A stretch of 64,000 nt of DNA from JAKFEW01 sp036675505. Lineage in GTDB: Bacteria > Cyanobacteriota > Sericytochromatia > S15B-MN24 > JAQBPE01. A program made the translations under genes and the position numbers. The stretch spans positions 39,816 through 103,815 of the forward strand of contig JAKFEW010000090.1 of assembly GCA_036675505.1 (NCBI GenBank). The letters are read 5' to 3'. The notes beneath the pieces are model-generated. The model was given only the letters and a program-made list of their open reading frames with translations. It did not search any database and was not told where the DNA came from. Of the stretch, positions 49,214 through 57,586 are shown one piece after another. Within the stretch, counting starts at the first letter, position 1; each line of letters begins with the position of its first letter.

Positions 49214-50650
49214 GTGCGCACCCCCCGCAAGCTGGTGACGGCCTTTGCCACCTCCCTGGCCGCCGTGGCGTTGCTCGCCGGCTGCCCTCAACAGGTGATC
49301 ATTTACTCCGTCAACCTGGAAAACCCGAATCCGCGGGTCGGCGAGAGCACGACGATCCGGCTCGAGGCGCAAATCGGACTTTTCCGGCAGCCGTACTTCT
49401 ACTACCGCGCGCAGCGGGGCCGCATCGTCGGCCTCAACGGCGAGCAGGCGGCGCAGGGGAGCTTCGTGCGCGCGGGCAACCAGGTGCGCTATTATGCGCC
49501 TTACACGTCGAGCTATCCGGCGGCCGACGGCATCAAGCAGAACGACACGATCGAGGTGCTCGCCCAGGATGGCCCTCACACCACCCGCCTCTCCCGCCAG
49601 GTGACGATCACCGGCTCCACCGTCGTATTCTCGGCTTCGGACCCCAGCCAGGCCGGCGCCGGGCAGAACGGCACGCTGAACATCGCGATCGACTCGGGCG
49701 GTGGCCAGATGCAGTCGCAGCCCCAGCCGCTGCTCGACCTCAACAACCAGCCGATCAAGGGCACCTCGCCCACGATCGCGCCGAACGGCGAGCGCATCGC
49801 CTTCGTCATCTTCCCGGGCGACGGCACCAGCAAAATCGCGATGCGCGATTCGGCGGGCCAGGTCATCTACCTCACCAACTTTCCGACCGGCTCCTCGATC
49901 GACCCGGCCTGGAGCCCCGACGGCACCTACCTGCTCTTCGCGAGCAACCATGAGACCACCAGCACCGGCGGCACCTACGACATCTACATGATGAACGTCG
50001 ACCAGACCCAGGGCGGCCGCGCGGTCACGCGCCTCACCAACAACAACTGGGACGATCGCCACCCGGCCTGGAACCCGGTGGCCACCGCTCCGGAGGACCG
50101 CATCATCGCGTTGACCGCCCGCAAGAACAACCTCCAGAGCCCCGGCGGCCGCTCGCAGAACTGGAACGTGTTCCTGATGGACCGGCGCGGGAACTACACG
50201 CGCGAGGTCAGCGCGTTGCAGGGCGACGGCGACAACTGGGCCGTCGAGCCGACCTGGCACCCCAACGGCCAGTCGCTCGCCTATACGCGCTTCGGCCCGG
50301 TCGTGAACTATCAGTCGAGCGCCAACAAGTTCCAGCGCATCTACGTCCAGGAGCTCCAGCAGAGCCCCACGGTGACGCCGCTGAACATCTCGAACACGGA
50401 TCCGACCAGCCGCGAGAGCTCGCCGATCTGGTCGACCGAGCGGCCGAACACCATGTACTTCCTGCGCACCGAGGCCAACGCGCCCGGCATCTCACGGGTG
50501 TTCCAGACGCAATACCTGCCTGGCAACCAGGGCGGCAATACATTCCCGCCACAGCTGGTGGCGCCCTTCCAGGGGCTCAACTTGCCTATCACGCAGGTTT
50601 TCGGCACCAACCGCGATATCGTGGGTTACCATCCGCTGGATTGGCGGTAG
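49214..50650 (+). CDS. TolB-like beta-propeller lipoprotein
   Basis: A 478-residue lipoprotein with lipobox LLAGC at residue 22. Residues 30-150 are an Ig-like region with YYRAQRGRIVGLNGEQAAQGSF. From residue 190 a six-bladed propeller shows repeated WSPDG-like blocks: SPTIAPNGERIAFVIFPGDG, PAWSPDGTYLLFASNHET, HPAWNPVATAPEDRIIALTA and EPTWHPNGQSLAYTRFG. The TolB/WD40-like fold mediates protein contacts at the envelope. The start is GTG 49214 with GGAG upstream; longer in-frame starts place the signal peptide wrongly. Confidence 0.87.
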   Translation: MRTPRKLVTAFATSLAAVALLAGCPQQVIIYSVNLENPNPRVGESTTIRLEAQIGLFRQPYFYYRAQRGRIVGLNGEQAAQGSFVRAGNQVRYYAPYTSSYPAADGIKQNDTIEVLAQDGPHTTRLSRQVTITGSTVVFSASDPSQAGAGQNGTLNIAIDSGGGQMQSQPQPLLDLNNQPIKGTSPTIAPNGERIAFVIFPGDGTSKIAMRDSAGQVIYLTNFPTGSSIDPAWSPDGTYLLFASNHETTSTGGTYDIYMMNVDQTQGGRAVTRLTNNNWDDRHPAWNPVATAPEDRIIALTARKNNLQSPGGRSQNWNVFLMDRRGNYTREVSALQGDGDNWAVEPTWHPNGQSLAYTRFGPVVNYQSSANKFQRIYVQELQQSPTVTPLNISNTDPTSRESSPIWSTERPNTMYFLRTEANAPGISRVFQTQYLPGNQGGNTFPPQLVAPFQGLNLPITQVFGTNRDIVGYHPLDWR

Positions 50651-50668
50651 ATCGGTGAGGCTCGCCCC

Positions 50669-51247
50669 ATGCTGACACGTTCTCAGGTCCGGGCGATCCT
50701 GGATAAGACCGAGGTCTTCCAGGACGGACATTTTTCGGTCGACGACCACTGGCATACCGGCCAGGCGACCCACGTCATGCGCGTGCTCCAACACCCGGAG
50801 TACGCGTCGAGCCTGGCGGCCACGCTCGGCGCCGCGTATCGCACGCTGCGGCCGAACGTCGTCCTCGCGGCGCCCGGACCGGGCTGCCTGTTGGGCCTCG
50901 AGCTGGCGCGCGCCGTGCGGGCACGGCTGGTCCTGGCCTCGCCGCGCGACGGCGGCTGGGTGCTCGCGCCGGGCCAGACGATCCAGGCCGGCGAGCGCGC
51001 CGTCCTGTGCGAAGCGATGCTGACGGACCGGACGGACCTGGCGGGCTGGGCGAAGCTCGTCGAGTCGGTCGGCGCTCAGGTGACCGGCGTCGGCGTCATG
51101 ATGGATCGCTCGACTCCGCCGTGGCCGCATACCTGGCCGCTGGAGTGGCTTGCCCGTGCCGACGCGCCGCTCGTGCCGGCGGACGAATGCGAGCAATGCC
51201 GCATGGGCGCGCCGATCACGCCCGCCCGCGATTCCGTGCTCCTCTGA
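50669..51247 (+). CDS. Orotate phosphoribosyltransferase-like protein
   Basis: A 192-residue type I PRTase-like protein. The N-terminus (LDKTEVFQDGHFSVDDHWHTGQATHVMRVLQHPEYA) resembles OPRT substrate loops. The fold's core (VVLAAPGPGCLLGLELARAV, LVLASPRDGGWV) is present. The PRPP motif expected near VLCEAMLTDRTDLAG is degenerate, so catalytic orotate transfer is uncertain. A CEQCRMG motif near the C-terminus could bind metal. It is 18 bases after the propeller gene. A pyrimidine-pathway role is possible, but the gene may be a diverged relative. Confidence 0.7.
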   Translation: MLTRSQVRAILDKTEVFQDGHFSVDDHWHTGQATHVMRVLQHPEYASSLAATLGAAYRTLRPNVVLAAPGPGCLLGLELARAVRARLVLASPRDGGWVLAPGQTIQAGERAVLCEAMLTDRTDLAGWAKLVESVGAQVTGVGVMMDRSTPPWPHTWPLEWLARADAPLVPADECEQCRMGAPITPARDSVLL

Positions 51248-51263
51248 CCTGGAAAAGGACCCT

Positions 51264-52787
51264 ATGATCTCGTTCAGTTGCAAAGCCGCGCCATTCCTCG
51301 CCGCGGCTCTCATCCTCGCTGGTCCCGCCTCGCCCGCCTTCGCGGCGCCGGTCGAGGTGACCATCCTGCACACCAACGACACGCACAACCACCTCGAGGC
51401 CTTCGATACGCGCCAGACCAAGGACGTCGGCGGCGTCGCCCGCCGTGCCACGCTGTTCCAGCGCATCAAGGCCAAGACCCGCAACGTGTTGATCCTCGAC
51501 GCGGGCGACGTCTTCCAGGGCACGCCGCTGTATACCTTCTTCGAAGGCGAGCCGGACTACATCACGATGCGCCAGGCGGGCTACGACGCGATCGCCGTGG
51601 GCAACCACGACCTCGACAACGGCCTCGCCAACCTCCAGAAACAGGCCAAGCACCTGGCTTCGCCGCCGCTTGCGGCCACGCTGGTCGACGCCAAAGGCAA
51701 GACGATCTTCCCGGGCTGGAAGCTCTTCGAACGCGGCGGGGTGAAGATCGCCGTCATCGGCGTCATGGGCAAGAACGCCTACAAGGCGATCGCCGAGACC
51801 CGCCGCAGCGGCGTTTCGCTGGTCGAGCCCGCGACGGTGCTCAAGCAAATGATTCCGCAGGTGCGGAAGCAGGCCGACGTCGTGATCGTGCTCTCGCATA
51901 CCGGCCACGAAGAAGAAATCGCGCTCGCCAAGGAAGTCCCGGGCATCGACGTGATCGTCGGCGGACACAGCCACACCAAGGTCGAGAAGCCCGTCCGCGT
52001 GAAGTCGCCGGACCGCGAGACGCTCGTGGCCCAGGCCTTCCAGTGGGGCGAGTACGTCGGCCGGATCGACCTGGTGGTGGACGACCGCAAGGTCACGCGC
52101 ATGGAGGGTGGCCTCTTGCCCGTGACGACGGACATCCCGCCGGACCCGGCGATCGCCGCGACCATCGCCAGGTATTCCGCGCAGATCGACACCCAGATGA
52201 AGCAGGTGGTCGGCAAGACCGACGTCGAGTTCCTGAACACCCGCAAGGCGGAGGGCGACGCGCCGATCGGCAACCTGATCGCCGACTCCCTGCGCGCCCA
52301 GACCGGCGCCGAGGTCGGCCTGATGAACTCGGGCGGCATCCGCGCGCCGCTACCCAAGGGCGAGGTCACGCGCGGGATGGTGTTCAGCATGCTGCCCTTC
52401 GACAACACGCTCGTCACCGCGAAAGTGAAGGGCAGCGTCTTGCAGGAGCTGCTCGACTTCGCGGCCGGCCGATCGGGCCGCAGCGGGAGCCTGCAGGTCT
52501 CGGGCGTGAGCTTCGTGGTGGACGGCGGCAAGGCCACCGAGGTGATGGTGGGCGGCAAGCCGCTCGACCCGAACCGCGTCTACACGGTGACCACGATCGA
52601 CTACCTGGCGCATGGCAACGACGGCGCCGAGGTGTTCCTCAAGGGGGGCACCTACGAGCAGACCGGCGTGCTGGTGCGCGACGCGTTTCTGAACTACTTG
52701 AAATCCGTTCCGGTGGTCCAGCATCCGGCGGGTGGCCGGATCCGGGTCAAGCGCCCGGCGCCGGCCGAACCCTTGCCCGCTCACTAG
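51264..52787 (+). CDS. Periplasmic 5'-nucleotidase (UshA/CpdB family)
   Basis: A 507-residue exported enzyme. The signal peptide ends AFA-AP near residue 28. The metallophosphatase domain has TILHTNDTHNHLEAF, LDAGDVFQGTP, AVGNHDLDNGLANL, VVIVLSHTGHEEEIAL and IVGGHSHTKVE, all metal ligands of the dinuclear site. The C-terminal substrate domain has GLMNSGGIRAPLPKGEV and SMLPFDNTLVTAKVKG. It hydrolyses nucleotides in the periplasm for salvage. The preceding PRTase-like gene suggests a nucleotide-related context. AAGGACCCT precedes the ATG at 51264. Confidence 0.93.
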   Translation: MISFSCKAAPFLAAALILAGPASPAFAAPVEVTILHTNDTHNHLEAFDTRQTKDVGGVARRATLFQRIKAKTRNVLILDAGDVFQGTPLYTFFEGEPDYITMRQAGYDAIAVGNHDLDNGLANLQKQAKHLASPPLAATLVDAKGKTIFPGWKLFERGGVKIAVIGVMGKNAYKAIAETRRSGVSLVEPATVLKQMIPQVRKQADVVIVLSHTGHEEEIALAKEVPGIDVIVGGHSHTKVEKPVRVKSPDRETLVAQAFQWGEYVGRIDLVVDDRKVTRMEGGLLPVTTDIPPDPAIAATIARYSAQIDTQMKQVVGKTDVEFLNTRKAEGDAPIGNLIADSLRAQTGAEVGLMNSGGIRAPLPKGEVTRGMVFSMLPFDNTLVTAKVKGSVLQELLDFAAGRSGRSGSLQVSGVSFVVDGGKATEVMVGGKPLDPNRVYTVTTIDYLAHGNDGAEVFLKGGTYEQTGVLVRDAFLNYLKSVPVVQHPAGGRIRVKRPAPAEPLPAH

Positions 52788-52799
52788 GGCGGCGAAGGC

Positions 52800-53624
52800 A
52801 TGGCGATGGCTGCGGGCTTCGGTCGCAACGAAATCCTGTCCCTGATCGCCGGGGGCGCCCTCGCCGTTCCCGCGCTCGTCGGCGCCGTCGCGATGCTCTA
52901 CGCTGTCGGGCAGGCCCCCGCCATCACTCAGCGCGTCGAGCGGATGGCGATCCAGCTGCCGTGGCAAAAGCCGGCCAAGCCGGCGAAGGGCCAGCCTCAC
53001 GCCGCGCCGACGCCAATGGCCGTGCCACACAGGCCGCACGCGGTGCGGGCGCACCAGGCGGCACACCACGCTGTGCCGGCGACACACCACGCTGCGCCGG
53101 CGACACACCACGCTGCGCCGGCCGCCCACCATCCGGCACCCGGCGCGGCGCTCGCCGCGATGCGCGTCGACCATGACGAGATGCGCGGCCTGGTCTCCTA
53201 CACCGACCAGACGACCGACGAATCGAACCGCAGCGCCACGGGCGTCCATTGTTACGTCGCCAAGGCGGCGCATGCGGCGCCCACGCTGTACCTGCGGGTG
53301 CGCTGGGTGAGCCGCCGGAGCGCCGAGCGGCTCGGGCTCGAGGCCTTGTACTTCCACGTCGACGGCCGGAAGTACGCGATCGACAACCCGCCCTACGGCT
53401 TGCTCGAGGTCCAGGGCGACATCTCGGTGACCTCCGAGCAGGCCTGGGAGTGGTACGACACCCAGGTGGATCGCAGACGCCTCGCGATGCTCCGCGCGAT
53501 CGCCGGCTCGCGCACCGCCGTGGTCCGATTCGACGGCACCAACGGCCAGGCCAAGCATGTGGTGACACAGGACGAGAAGGCGGCAATCACGCGCGTGCTC
53601 ACCGCCTACGAATCACTCAGGTAG
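52800..53624 (+). CDS. Single-pass membrane protein with His/Pro repeat linker
   Basis: A 274-residue protein. A membrane helix covers residues 11-38. Residues 58-115 are a His/Ala/Pro-rich linker with a 7-residue repeat (HHAVPAT, HHAAPAT, HHAAPAA). Residues 120-274 are a beta-rich soluble domain (VRVDHDEMRGLVSY, YLRVRWVSRRSAERLGL, LYFHVDGRKYAID) with no recognised family. The His-rich linker could bind metal. The start may be ATG 52800 or 52806. It follows the nucleotidase by 12 bases and overlaps the convergent helicase by 8 bases. Confidence 0.72.
   Translation: MAMAAGFGRNEILSLIAGGALAVPALVGAVAMLYAVGQAPAITQRVERMAIQLPWQKPAKPAKGQPHAAPTPMAVPHRPHAVRAHQAAHHAVPATHHAAPATHHAAPAAHHPAPGAALAAMRVDHDEMRGLVSYTDQTTDESNRSATGVHCYVAKAAHAAPTLYLRVRWVSRRSAERLGLEALYFHVDGRKYAIDNPPYGLLEVQGDISVTSEQAWEWYDTQVDRRRLAMLRAIAGSRTAVVRFDGTNGQAKHVVTQDEKAAITRVLTAYESLR
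53062..53124 (+). repeat. 21-bp tandem repeats encoding HHAxPAx
   Basis: Three near-identical 21-base units start at 53062, 53083 and 53104. They code the His-rich linker of the adjacent membrane protein and preserve the reading frame. Confidence 0.88.
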
Positions 53625-55101
53625 TCTCCCCGCTCGGCGCTGCCGGTGCCTCCGGCGCCTCCGGCTTCGCGCGCGGCGTCCGCGGCCCTGTCGGCTTCGG
53701 CGCGGCGGGCTTCCAGGTGCCCGACGCCTTGCGCTGCTCCTTGCGCTCCTTACCTTTGGCCTTCTGGCGAGCGGTCGGCTGCGGACCCTTGTCTTTCTTG
53801 GGCTTCTTGATCCGCGGCGCAGGCAAGCCCTGGATCTCCGCGATCTCCACCGCCGCCTTGTGCGCTGTGCGGACCTCGTCCTTCTTCACCTTCTCCTTCG
53901 TCTTCCGGGCCTCGCGCCGCTCGTCCGCGATCGTCGCCTCGCGCAGCTCGCCGTGGCTGTAGACCGGCCGCTCGAAGGCGATGCCGAGGTTCTTCTCGAA
54001 TTTCTCGAGCACCCAGGCCTCCTTGGGGTCGGCGAAGGTGATCGCCGTGCCGGCCCGGCCCATGCGCGCTGTGCGGCCCACGCGGTGGACGTATTCCTCG
54101 GGGCCGCGCGGCAGGTCGAGGTTGAAAACCAGCGTGACGGCCCCGAGATCGAGGCCGCGGGCGGCGAGCTCGGTGGCGACGAGCAGCTGAAGCTTGCCGG
54201 CACGGAAGTCTTGCATCGCCTTCGCGCGGTCGAGCTTGTGCACGCCGGAATGGAGCCCGGCAGCTCGCACGCCGTGGTGGACCAGCTTCTGGGTGATCCA
54301 GTCGATGTCCGCCGCCGTGTTGTAGAAGGCGATCGCCCCGGATGGCTTCAAGTTAGCGAGCAGTTTACGCAAAAGCGGCAGCTGGTCCCGCTCCTCCGCC
54401 ACGACGGCCTGGTGGACCAGCGCCGGCGGCAGCGTCAGCGACGTCTCGGCCGTGAGCTCGGCGGGGTCCTTCATGAAGCCCCTCGCCCACTTGCGCGATG
54501 CATCGCCCAGCGTCGCCGACGCCGCGATCACCTGGCGACCGACCGCCGCGGCCGCGAGCACCGCGATCACGTCGGGGCGGTGGGCCGTGTCGGCCAGCTG
54601 GTCGACCTCGTCGAGCACGACCACCTTGATCCGCGCCAGGCTGAGCTTGCCCCGGGTCATGAAGTCCACCACCCGGCCGGCCGTCCCGACGATCACGTCG
54701 GCGCCCGCCTTGAGCCGCTCCGCCTGTCGTTGGGGGTTCGCGCCGCCGATCAGCTCGGCGACCGTACGGTCCGTGCCCTCGAGCAGCGATCGCGCGACGT
54801 CGCGCACCTGCATGCCGAGCTCCTGCGTGGGCACGAGCACCAGCACGCCCGGCGTCGCCGCCATGCCGCCCTTGCCCGAGACCACCGACACCGCGCGTGG
54901 CGTGGCCTCGAGCCGCGCGAGGGCCGGCAGCAGGTAGGCGAGCGTCTTGCCCGAGCCGGTCTGGGCCGCGAGCAACGCGTCGCGCCCGCCTGCGAGGGCC
55001 GGCAGCGCCAGCGCCTGGATCGGGGAGGGCTCGTTGATGCCGCGCTCGGCGAGCCGCGCGGCCCGGTCGGGGTTGACGCCGAGTTCCATGAAAGTCGTCA
55101 T
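53617..55101 (-). CDS. DEAD-box-type RNA helicase
   Basis: A 494-residue helicase. The Q motif (EPSPIQALALPAL), Walker A AAQTGSGKT, motif Ia LVPTQELG, motif II VLDEVDQLAD (DEVD rather than DEAD), motif III SAT and motif VI HRVGRTARMGRAG are all in order. A basic Pro/Lys-rich tail of about 90 residues (RIKKPKKDKGPQPTARQKAKGKERKEQRK) follows, a likely RNA-binding extension. The start at 55101 has no ribosome site, but TAGGAT lies 7 bases before it on the minus strand. An in-frame ATG at 55110 overlaps that hexamer and is less likely. Role: RNA or ribosome remodelling. Confidence 0.9.
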   Translation of the reverse strand: MTTFMELGVNPDRAARLAERGINEPSPIQALALPALAGGRDALLAAQTGSGKTLAYLLPALARLEATPRAVSVVSGKGGMAATPGVLVLVPTQELGMQVRDVARSLLEGTDRTVAELIGGANPQRQAERLKAGADVIVGTAGRVVDFMTRGKLSLARIKVVVLDEVDQLADTAHRPDVIAVLAAAAVGRQVIAASATLGDASRKWARGFMKDPAELTAETSLTLPPALVHQAVVAEERDQLPLLRKLLANLKPSGAIAFYNTAADIDWITQKLVHHGVRAAGLHSGVHKLDRAKAMQDFRAGKLQLLVATELAARGLDLGAVTLVFNLDLPRGPEEYVHRVGRTARMGRAGTAITFADPKEAWVLEKFEKNLGIAFERPVYSHGELREATIADERREARKTKEKVKKDEVRTAHKAAVEIAEIQGLPAPRIKKPKKDKGPQPTARQKAKGKERKEQRKASGTWKPAAPKPTGPRTPRAKPEAPEAPAAPSGETT

Positions 55102-55108
55102 AACGGCC

Positions 55109-55114
55109 ATCCTA
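55109..55114 (-). promoter_or_regulatory. -10 element for leaderless helicase transcript
   Basis: TAGGAT on the minus strand (55114-55109), 7 bases before the ATG at 55101, preceded by GTG-G. It is divergent from the promoter at 55185-55190. Confidence 0.4.
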
Positions 55115-55184
55115 CCACGCTCTGGGAGCGAGCGACGCCCGTCCGGCAGGTGCACGCGCCACGCACGATTCCGCCGCCGCCGGC

Positions 55185-55190
55185 TACAAT
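55185..55190 (+). promoter_or_regulatory. -10 element for short-leader OpgC-like transcript
   Basis: TACAAT at 55185-55190; 9 bases later the ATG begins at 55200. No ribosome site lies between, so any leader would be at most about 3 bases. Confidence 0.45.
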
Positions 55191-55199
55191 GGTAGCGGA

Positions 55200-56390
55200 A
55201 TGGCGACCAAATCCCTGCGTCCAGACGCGACCCGCGCTCGCCTGCGCCGATTGGCCGGGCCGGCCACCCATCCGCAGGCGGGCGAAGCCGCGCGCGTGGA
55301 CGGTGGCCGCGACCAGGCGATCGACCTGTTGCGCGGCGCGGCGCTCGTCGTGATGGTGGTCAACCACCTGGTCGGCGCGTCTTACATCCACGCCGTCACG
55401 CTCGGTCGCTACTACGTGACTGCGGCCGAGGGCTTCGTCTTCTGCTCGGCCCTCGTGCTCGGGACGATCTCCCGGCAACGGCTCGAAGCCGGCGGGATCG
55501 GCGTCGTGGCGCGGAAATCGCTCACCAGGGCGTGGACGCTCTACGTGGCGGCGGTCGCCTTGATCGCGGGCCTGGGGCTCCTCGCGCTCGTCGCCCCGGG
55601 CTGGGCCAGGCCGGCCTTCGAGGCGGCGCCGGGCGGCTGGCGCGAGATCCTCGTCGCGGCGGCCACGTTCAAGCTCGCGCCGCCCATCGTCGACATCCTG
55701 CCCATGTACGTCCTTTTCTTGCTGCTCGCGCCCGTGCTCTCGGCTGCCCTCGCGCGCGGCTGGTGGCTGGCCGTCGTGCTCGCGTCGGCCGGCTTCTGGG
55801 CGTTCAACTGGCTAGACCCTTACGCGCTCAGCGCCGCGCCGCTCGATCGCGGCGGCCGGCCGTATTTCGCCTTCGCTTCCTGGCAGTTCCTTTTCGTCGC
55901 CACCTTCGCGGCCGGCTGGCACCGCGAGGCCTTCGCCCGCGCCTGGTCCTGGGTCCCGCGCGCCGGCTGGGTGATCGGGCTGGGGGGGATCACCCTGGGC
56001 CTGGCCGCCCTGGCCCAGTACGACGCGACCCTCGGCGCCTGGCCCGCGCTCTCGCCCGAGCGCGAGTCCTGGCTCGCCGCGACTGACCGCAGCCTGCTCG
56101 GCCCGGTGCGGCTGATCGCCGTGGCGGCGCTGTTCCCGCTCCTGCTCATGGCGATCGAGAAGGCCTGGCGCCCGCTCGCGGGGGCCGTCGGCCCGCTGCT
56201 CCTGCCGCTCGGTCGCCACTCGCTCTACGTCTACCTGATGCACGTGCCGATCGTGGTGCTCTGGACGGTGATCGTCGCGCCCCGGCTGGGCGGCAACGCC
56301 TTCATTGCGACCCTCGGCCAGGCCGGCGTCGTCGCGCTGCTCTGGTGGATGGTGCGCCACCGCATCCTCTTCCGCTGGGTGCCACGTTGA
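55200..56390 (+). CDS. OpgC-like membrane acyltransferase
   Basis: A 396-residue membrane protein with about ten helices. RDQAIDLLRGAALVVMVVNHLVG near residue 37 is the start of the OpgC/acyltransferase_3-like domain, with the catalytic-type His in VNHL. LPMYVLFLLLAPVLSAAL, FASWQFLFVATFAAGWHREA and LGRHSLYVYLMHVPIVVLWT are further landmarks. OpgC succinylates osmoregulated periplasmic glucans. Here the acceptor is unknown but is likely a periplasmic or surface glycan. The gene is divergent from the helicase gene and runs into the unknown gene at 56414. Confidence 0.85.
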   Translation: MATKSLRPDATRARLRRLAGPATHPQAGEAARVDGGRDQAIDLLRGAALVVMVVNHLVGASYIHAVTLGRYYVTAAEGFVFCSALVLGTISRQRLEAGGIGVVARKSLTRAWTLYVAAVALIAGLGLLALVAPGWARPAFEAAPGGWREILVAAATFKLAPPIVDILPMYVLFLLLAPVLSAALARGWWLAVVLASAGFWAFNWLDPYALSAAPLDRGGRPYFAFASWQFLFVATFAAGWHREAFARAWSWVPRAGWVIGLGGITLGLAALAQYDATLGAWPALSPERESWLAATDRSLLGPVRLIAVAALFPLLLMAIEKAWRPLAGAVGPLLLPLGRHSLYVYLMHVPIVVLWTVIVAPRLGGNAFIATLGQAGVVALLWWMVRHRILFRWVPR

Positions 56391-56398
56391 CGCCTGGC

Positions 56399-56407
56399 GG
56401 GTAGGAT
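56399..56407 (+). promoter_or_regulatory. GGGTAGGAT -10 element before a leaderless-type gene
   Basis: GGGTAGGAT (56399-56407) precedes the ATG at 56414 by 6 bases. The bases between are CCCGCC, with no ribosome site. Confidence 0.5.
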
Positions 56408-56413
56408 CCCGCC

Positions 56414-57514
56414 ATGGAAGACTTCCGCTGGTTCTCCTGGATCGTCAGCCTGGGCCTCACGGCCTGGGTGGTCATCGACGCGAAGCGACGCCTCGATGGA
56501 CGGTGGATGCTCTGGGCCTTCCTGGCCTTCTTCTTCCCGTGGGTGTTCGGGCCGGTCTACTGGTTCTTCCTGCGGGGCGGATCCGCGAAGGCGACAGCCC
56601 TCCAGCCGCCGGCCAGGCGGAAAGGCGCCGTGACGCGCACCGGGCGCACCGGGCGCACCGAACGCATCGCTCCCCCCGGGCGCAACGAGCCCGACGAGCA
56701 GGACGCGGCGATCGAGGCGATGGCCGCCGAGATCGTCGGTGCTCCGACGCCCGCCGCCCGCGCCGACTTCGTGCGCCAGGTGGGCCGCACGTGGGCGGAC
56801 GCCGTGGGCTCCGACACGAAGGCCGGTGGCGTCGCGACGATCCGCGTCCTGGTCGAGTCGGCCGCCGAGGCCACGGCCCGCGGCGACGTCGCGAAGGCGC
56901 AGGAGCAAATGGACAAGGCGCTCTCGCACGTGCGCGGTGCCGCCCGCCGCCACCTGGGCGGCCGCATCATCCTCGCGGGCCTCGCCCAGCTCGCCCGCGA
57001 GGCGCCGCCAACACCGGCGGTGCCGACGCCGGCCGAACGGCCGACCGAACCTGCGCCACTCGTTTACTCGCTCGAGTCGGAGTCGTCGGTGGCACGTTCC
57101 GCCGGTGCCGCGGCGTCAGACGCCGTGCCGGCGTTCATCACGTCGCGGACGTCAGGGCCGTTGCAAGACGCGGCCCCGTCGCCCGTGCGACAGGCCCCAA
57201 CCGTGCCCCCGATCGCCACCCTCGCCCCGGACCTGGCCCAGCGCTTCCGCGACGAGCCGCTCGAAGAGTTTTCGGAACGCGTCGCCGCGCTGAGCGCGCG
57301 CTGGCTGGCCGAGGTGAGCGAACAGGCGCCCTCGATCCAGCGCTCCTACGCCCGCGTGAAGCTCGAGTCCGCCGTCTCGGCGGTCTTCCGCGGGGATTTC
57401 CGCCGGGCGATCGAGATGACCGACGCGGCCGCCGAGCTGATGCCCGCGGACGTGGAGCCGGCCGCCACGTTGCGGGCGGGCCTGCGTTGCGCGCTGGAGG
57501 CGCGGAACGGCTGA
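56414..57514 (+). CDS. Membrane protein with helical cytoplasmic domains, function unknown
   Basis: A 366-residue protein. Two hydrophobic helices span residues 5-22 and 31-53 (FLAFFFPWVFGPVYWFFL). A linker with the RTGRTGRTE repeat follows. Residues 95-200 are helical (EAMAAEIVGAPTPAARADFVRQVG, AQEQMDKALSHVRGAARRH), then a variable Pro/Ala/Ser linker, then a second helical domain from 270 (LAPDLAQRFRDEPLEEFSERVAAL, AVFRGDFRRAIEMTDAAAELM), which is TPR-like. No known family. A leaderless start is likely. It ends before a strong hairpin. Confidence 0.75.
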   Translation: MEDFRWFSWIVSLGLTAWVVIDAKRRLDGRWMLWAFLAFFFPWVFGPVYWFFLRGGSAKATALQPPARRKGAVTRTGRTGRTERIAPPGRNEPDEQDAAIEAMAAEIVGAPTPAARADFVRQVGRTWADAVGSDTKAGGVATIRVLVESAAEATARGDVAKAQEQMDKALSHVRGAARRHLGGRIILAGLAQLAREAPPTPAVPTPAERPTEPAPLVYSLESESSVARSAGAAASDAVPAFITSRTSGPLQDAAPSPVRQAPTVPPIATLAPDLAQRFRDEPLEEFSERVAALSARWLAEVSEQAPSIQRSYARVKLESAVSAVFRGDFRRAIEMTDAAAELMPADVEPAATLRAGLRCALEARNG

Positions 57515-57534
57515 CGGGAGTCGGGTGCCTAGCA

Positions 57535-57563
57535 CGACGGGCCGCCCAGAGGGCGGCCCGTCG
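57535..57563. terminator. Bidirectional terminator between convergent genes
   Basis: Perfect 13-bp arms (CGACGGGCCGCCC at 57535-57547 and its complement at 57551-57563) with a 3-base AGA loop. It separates the unknown gene ending at 57514 from the subtilisin ending at 57587. Confidence 0.75.
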
Positions 57564-57586
57564 AGTGGAAGTTGGAAGACCGAGCC

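Noticed and set aside
53062..53124. Short repeat array possibly non-coding
   Set aside because: It lies in frame inside a membrane protein and encodes the His-rich linker.
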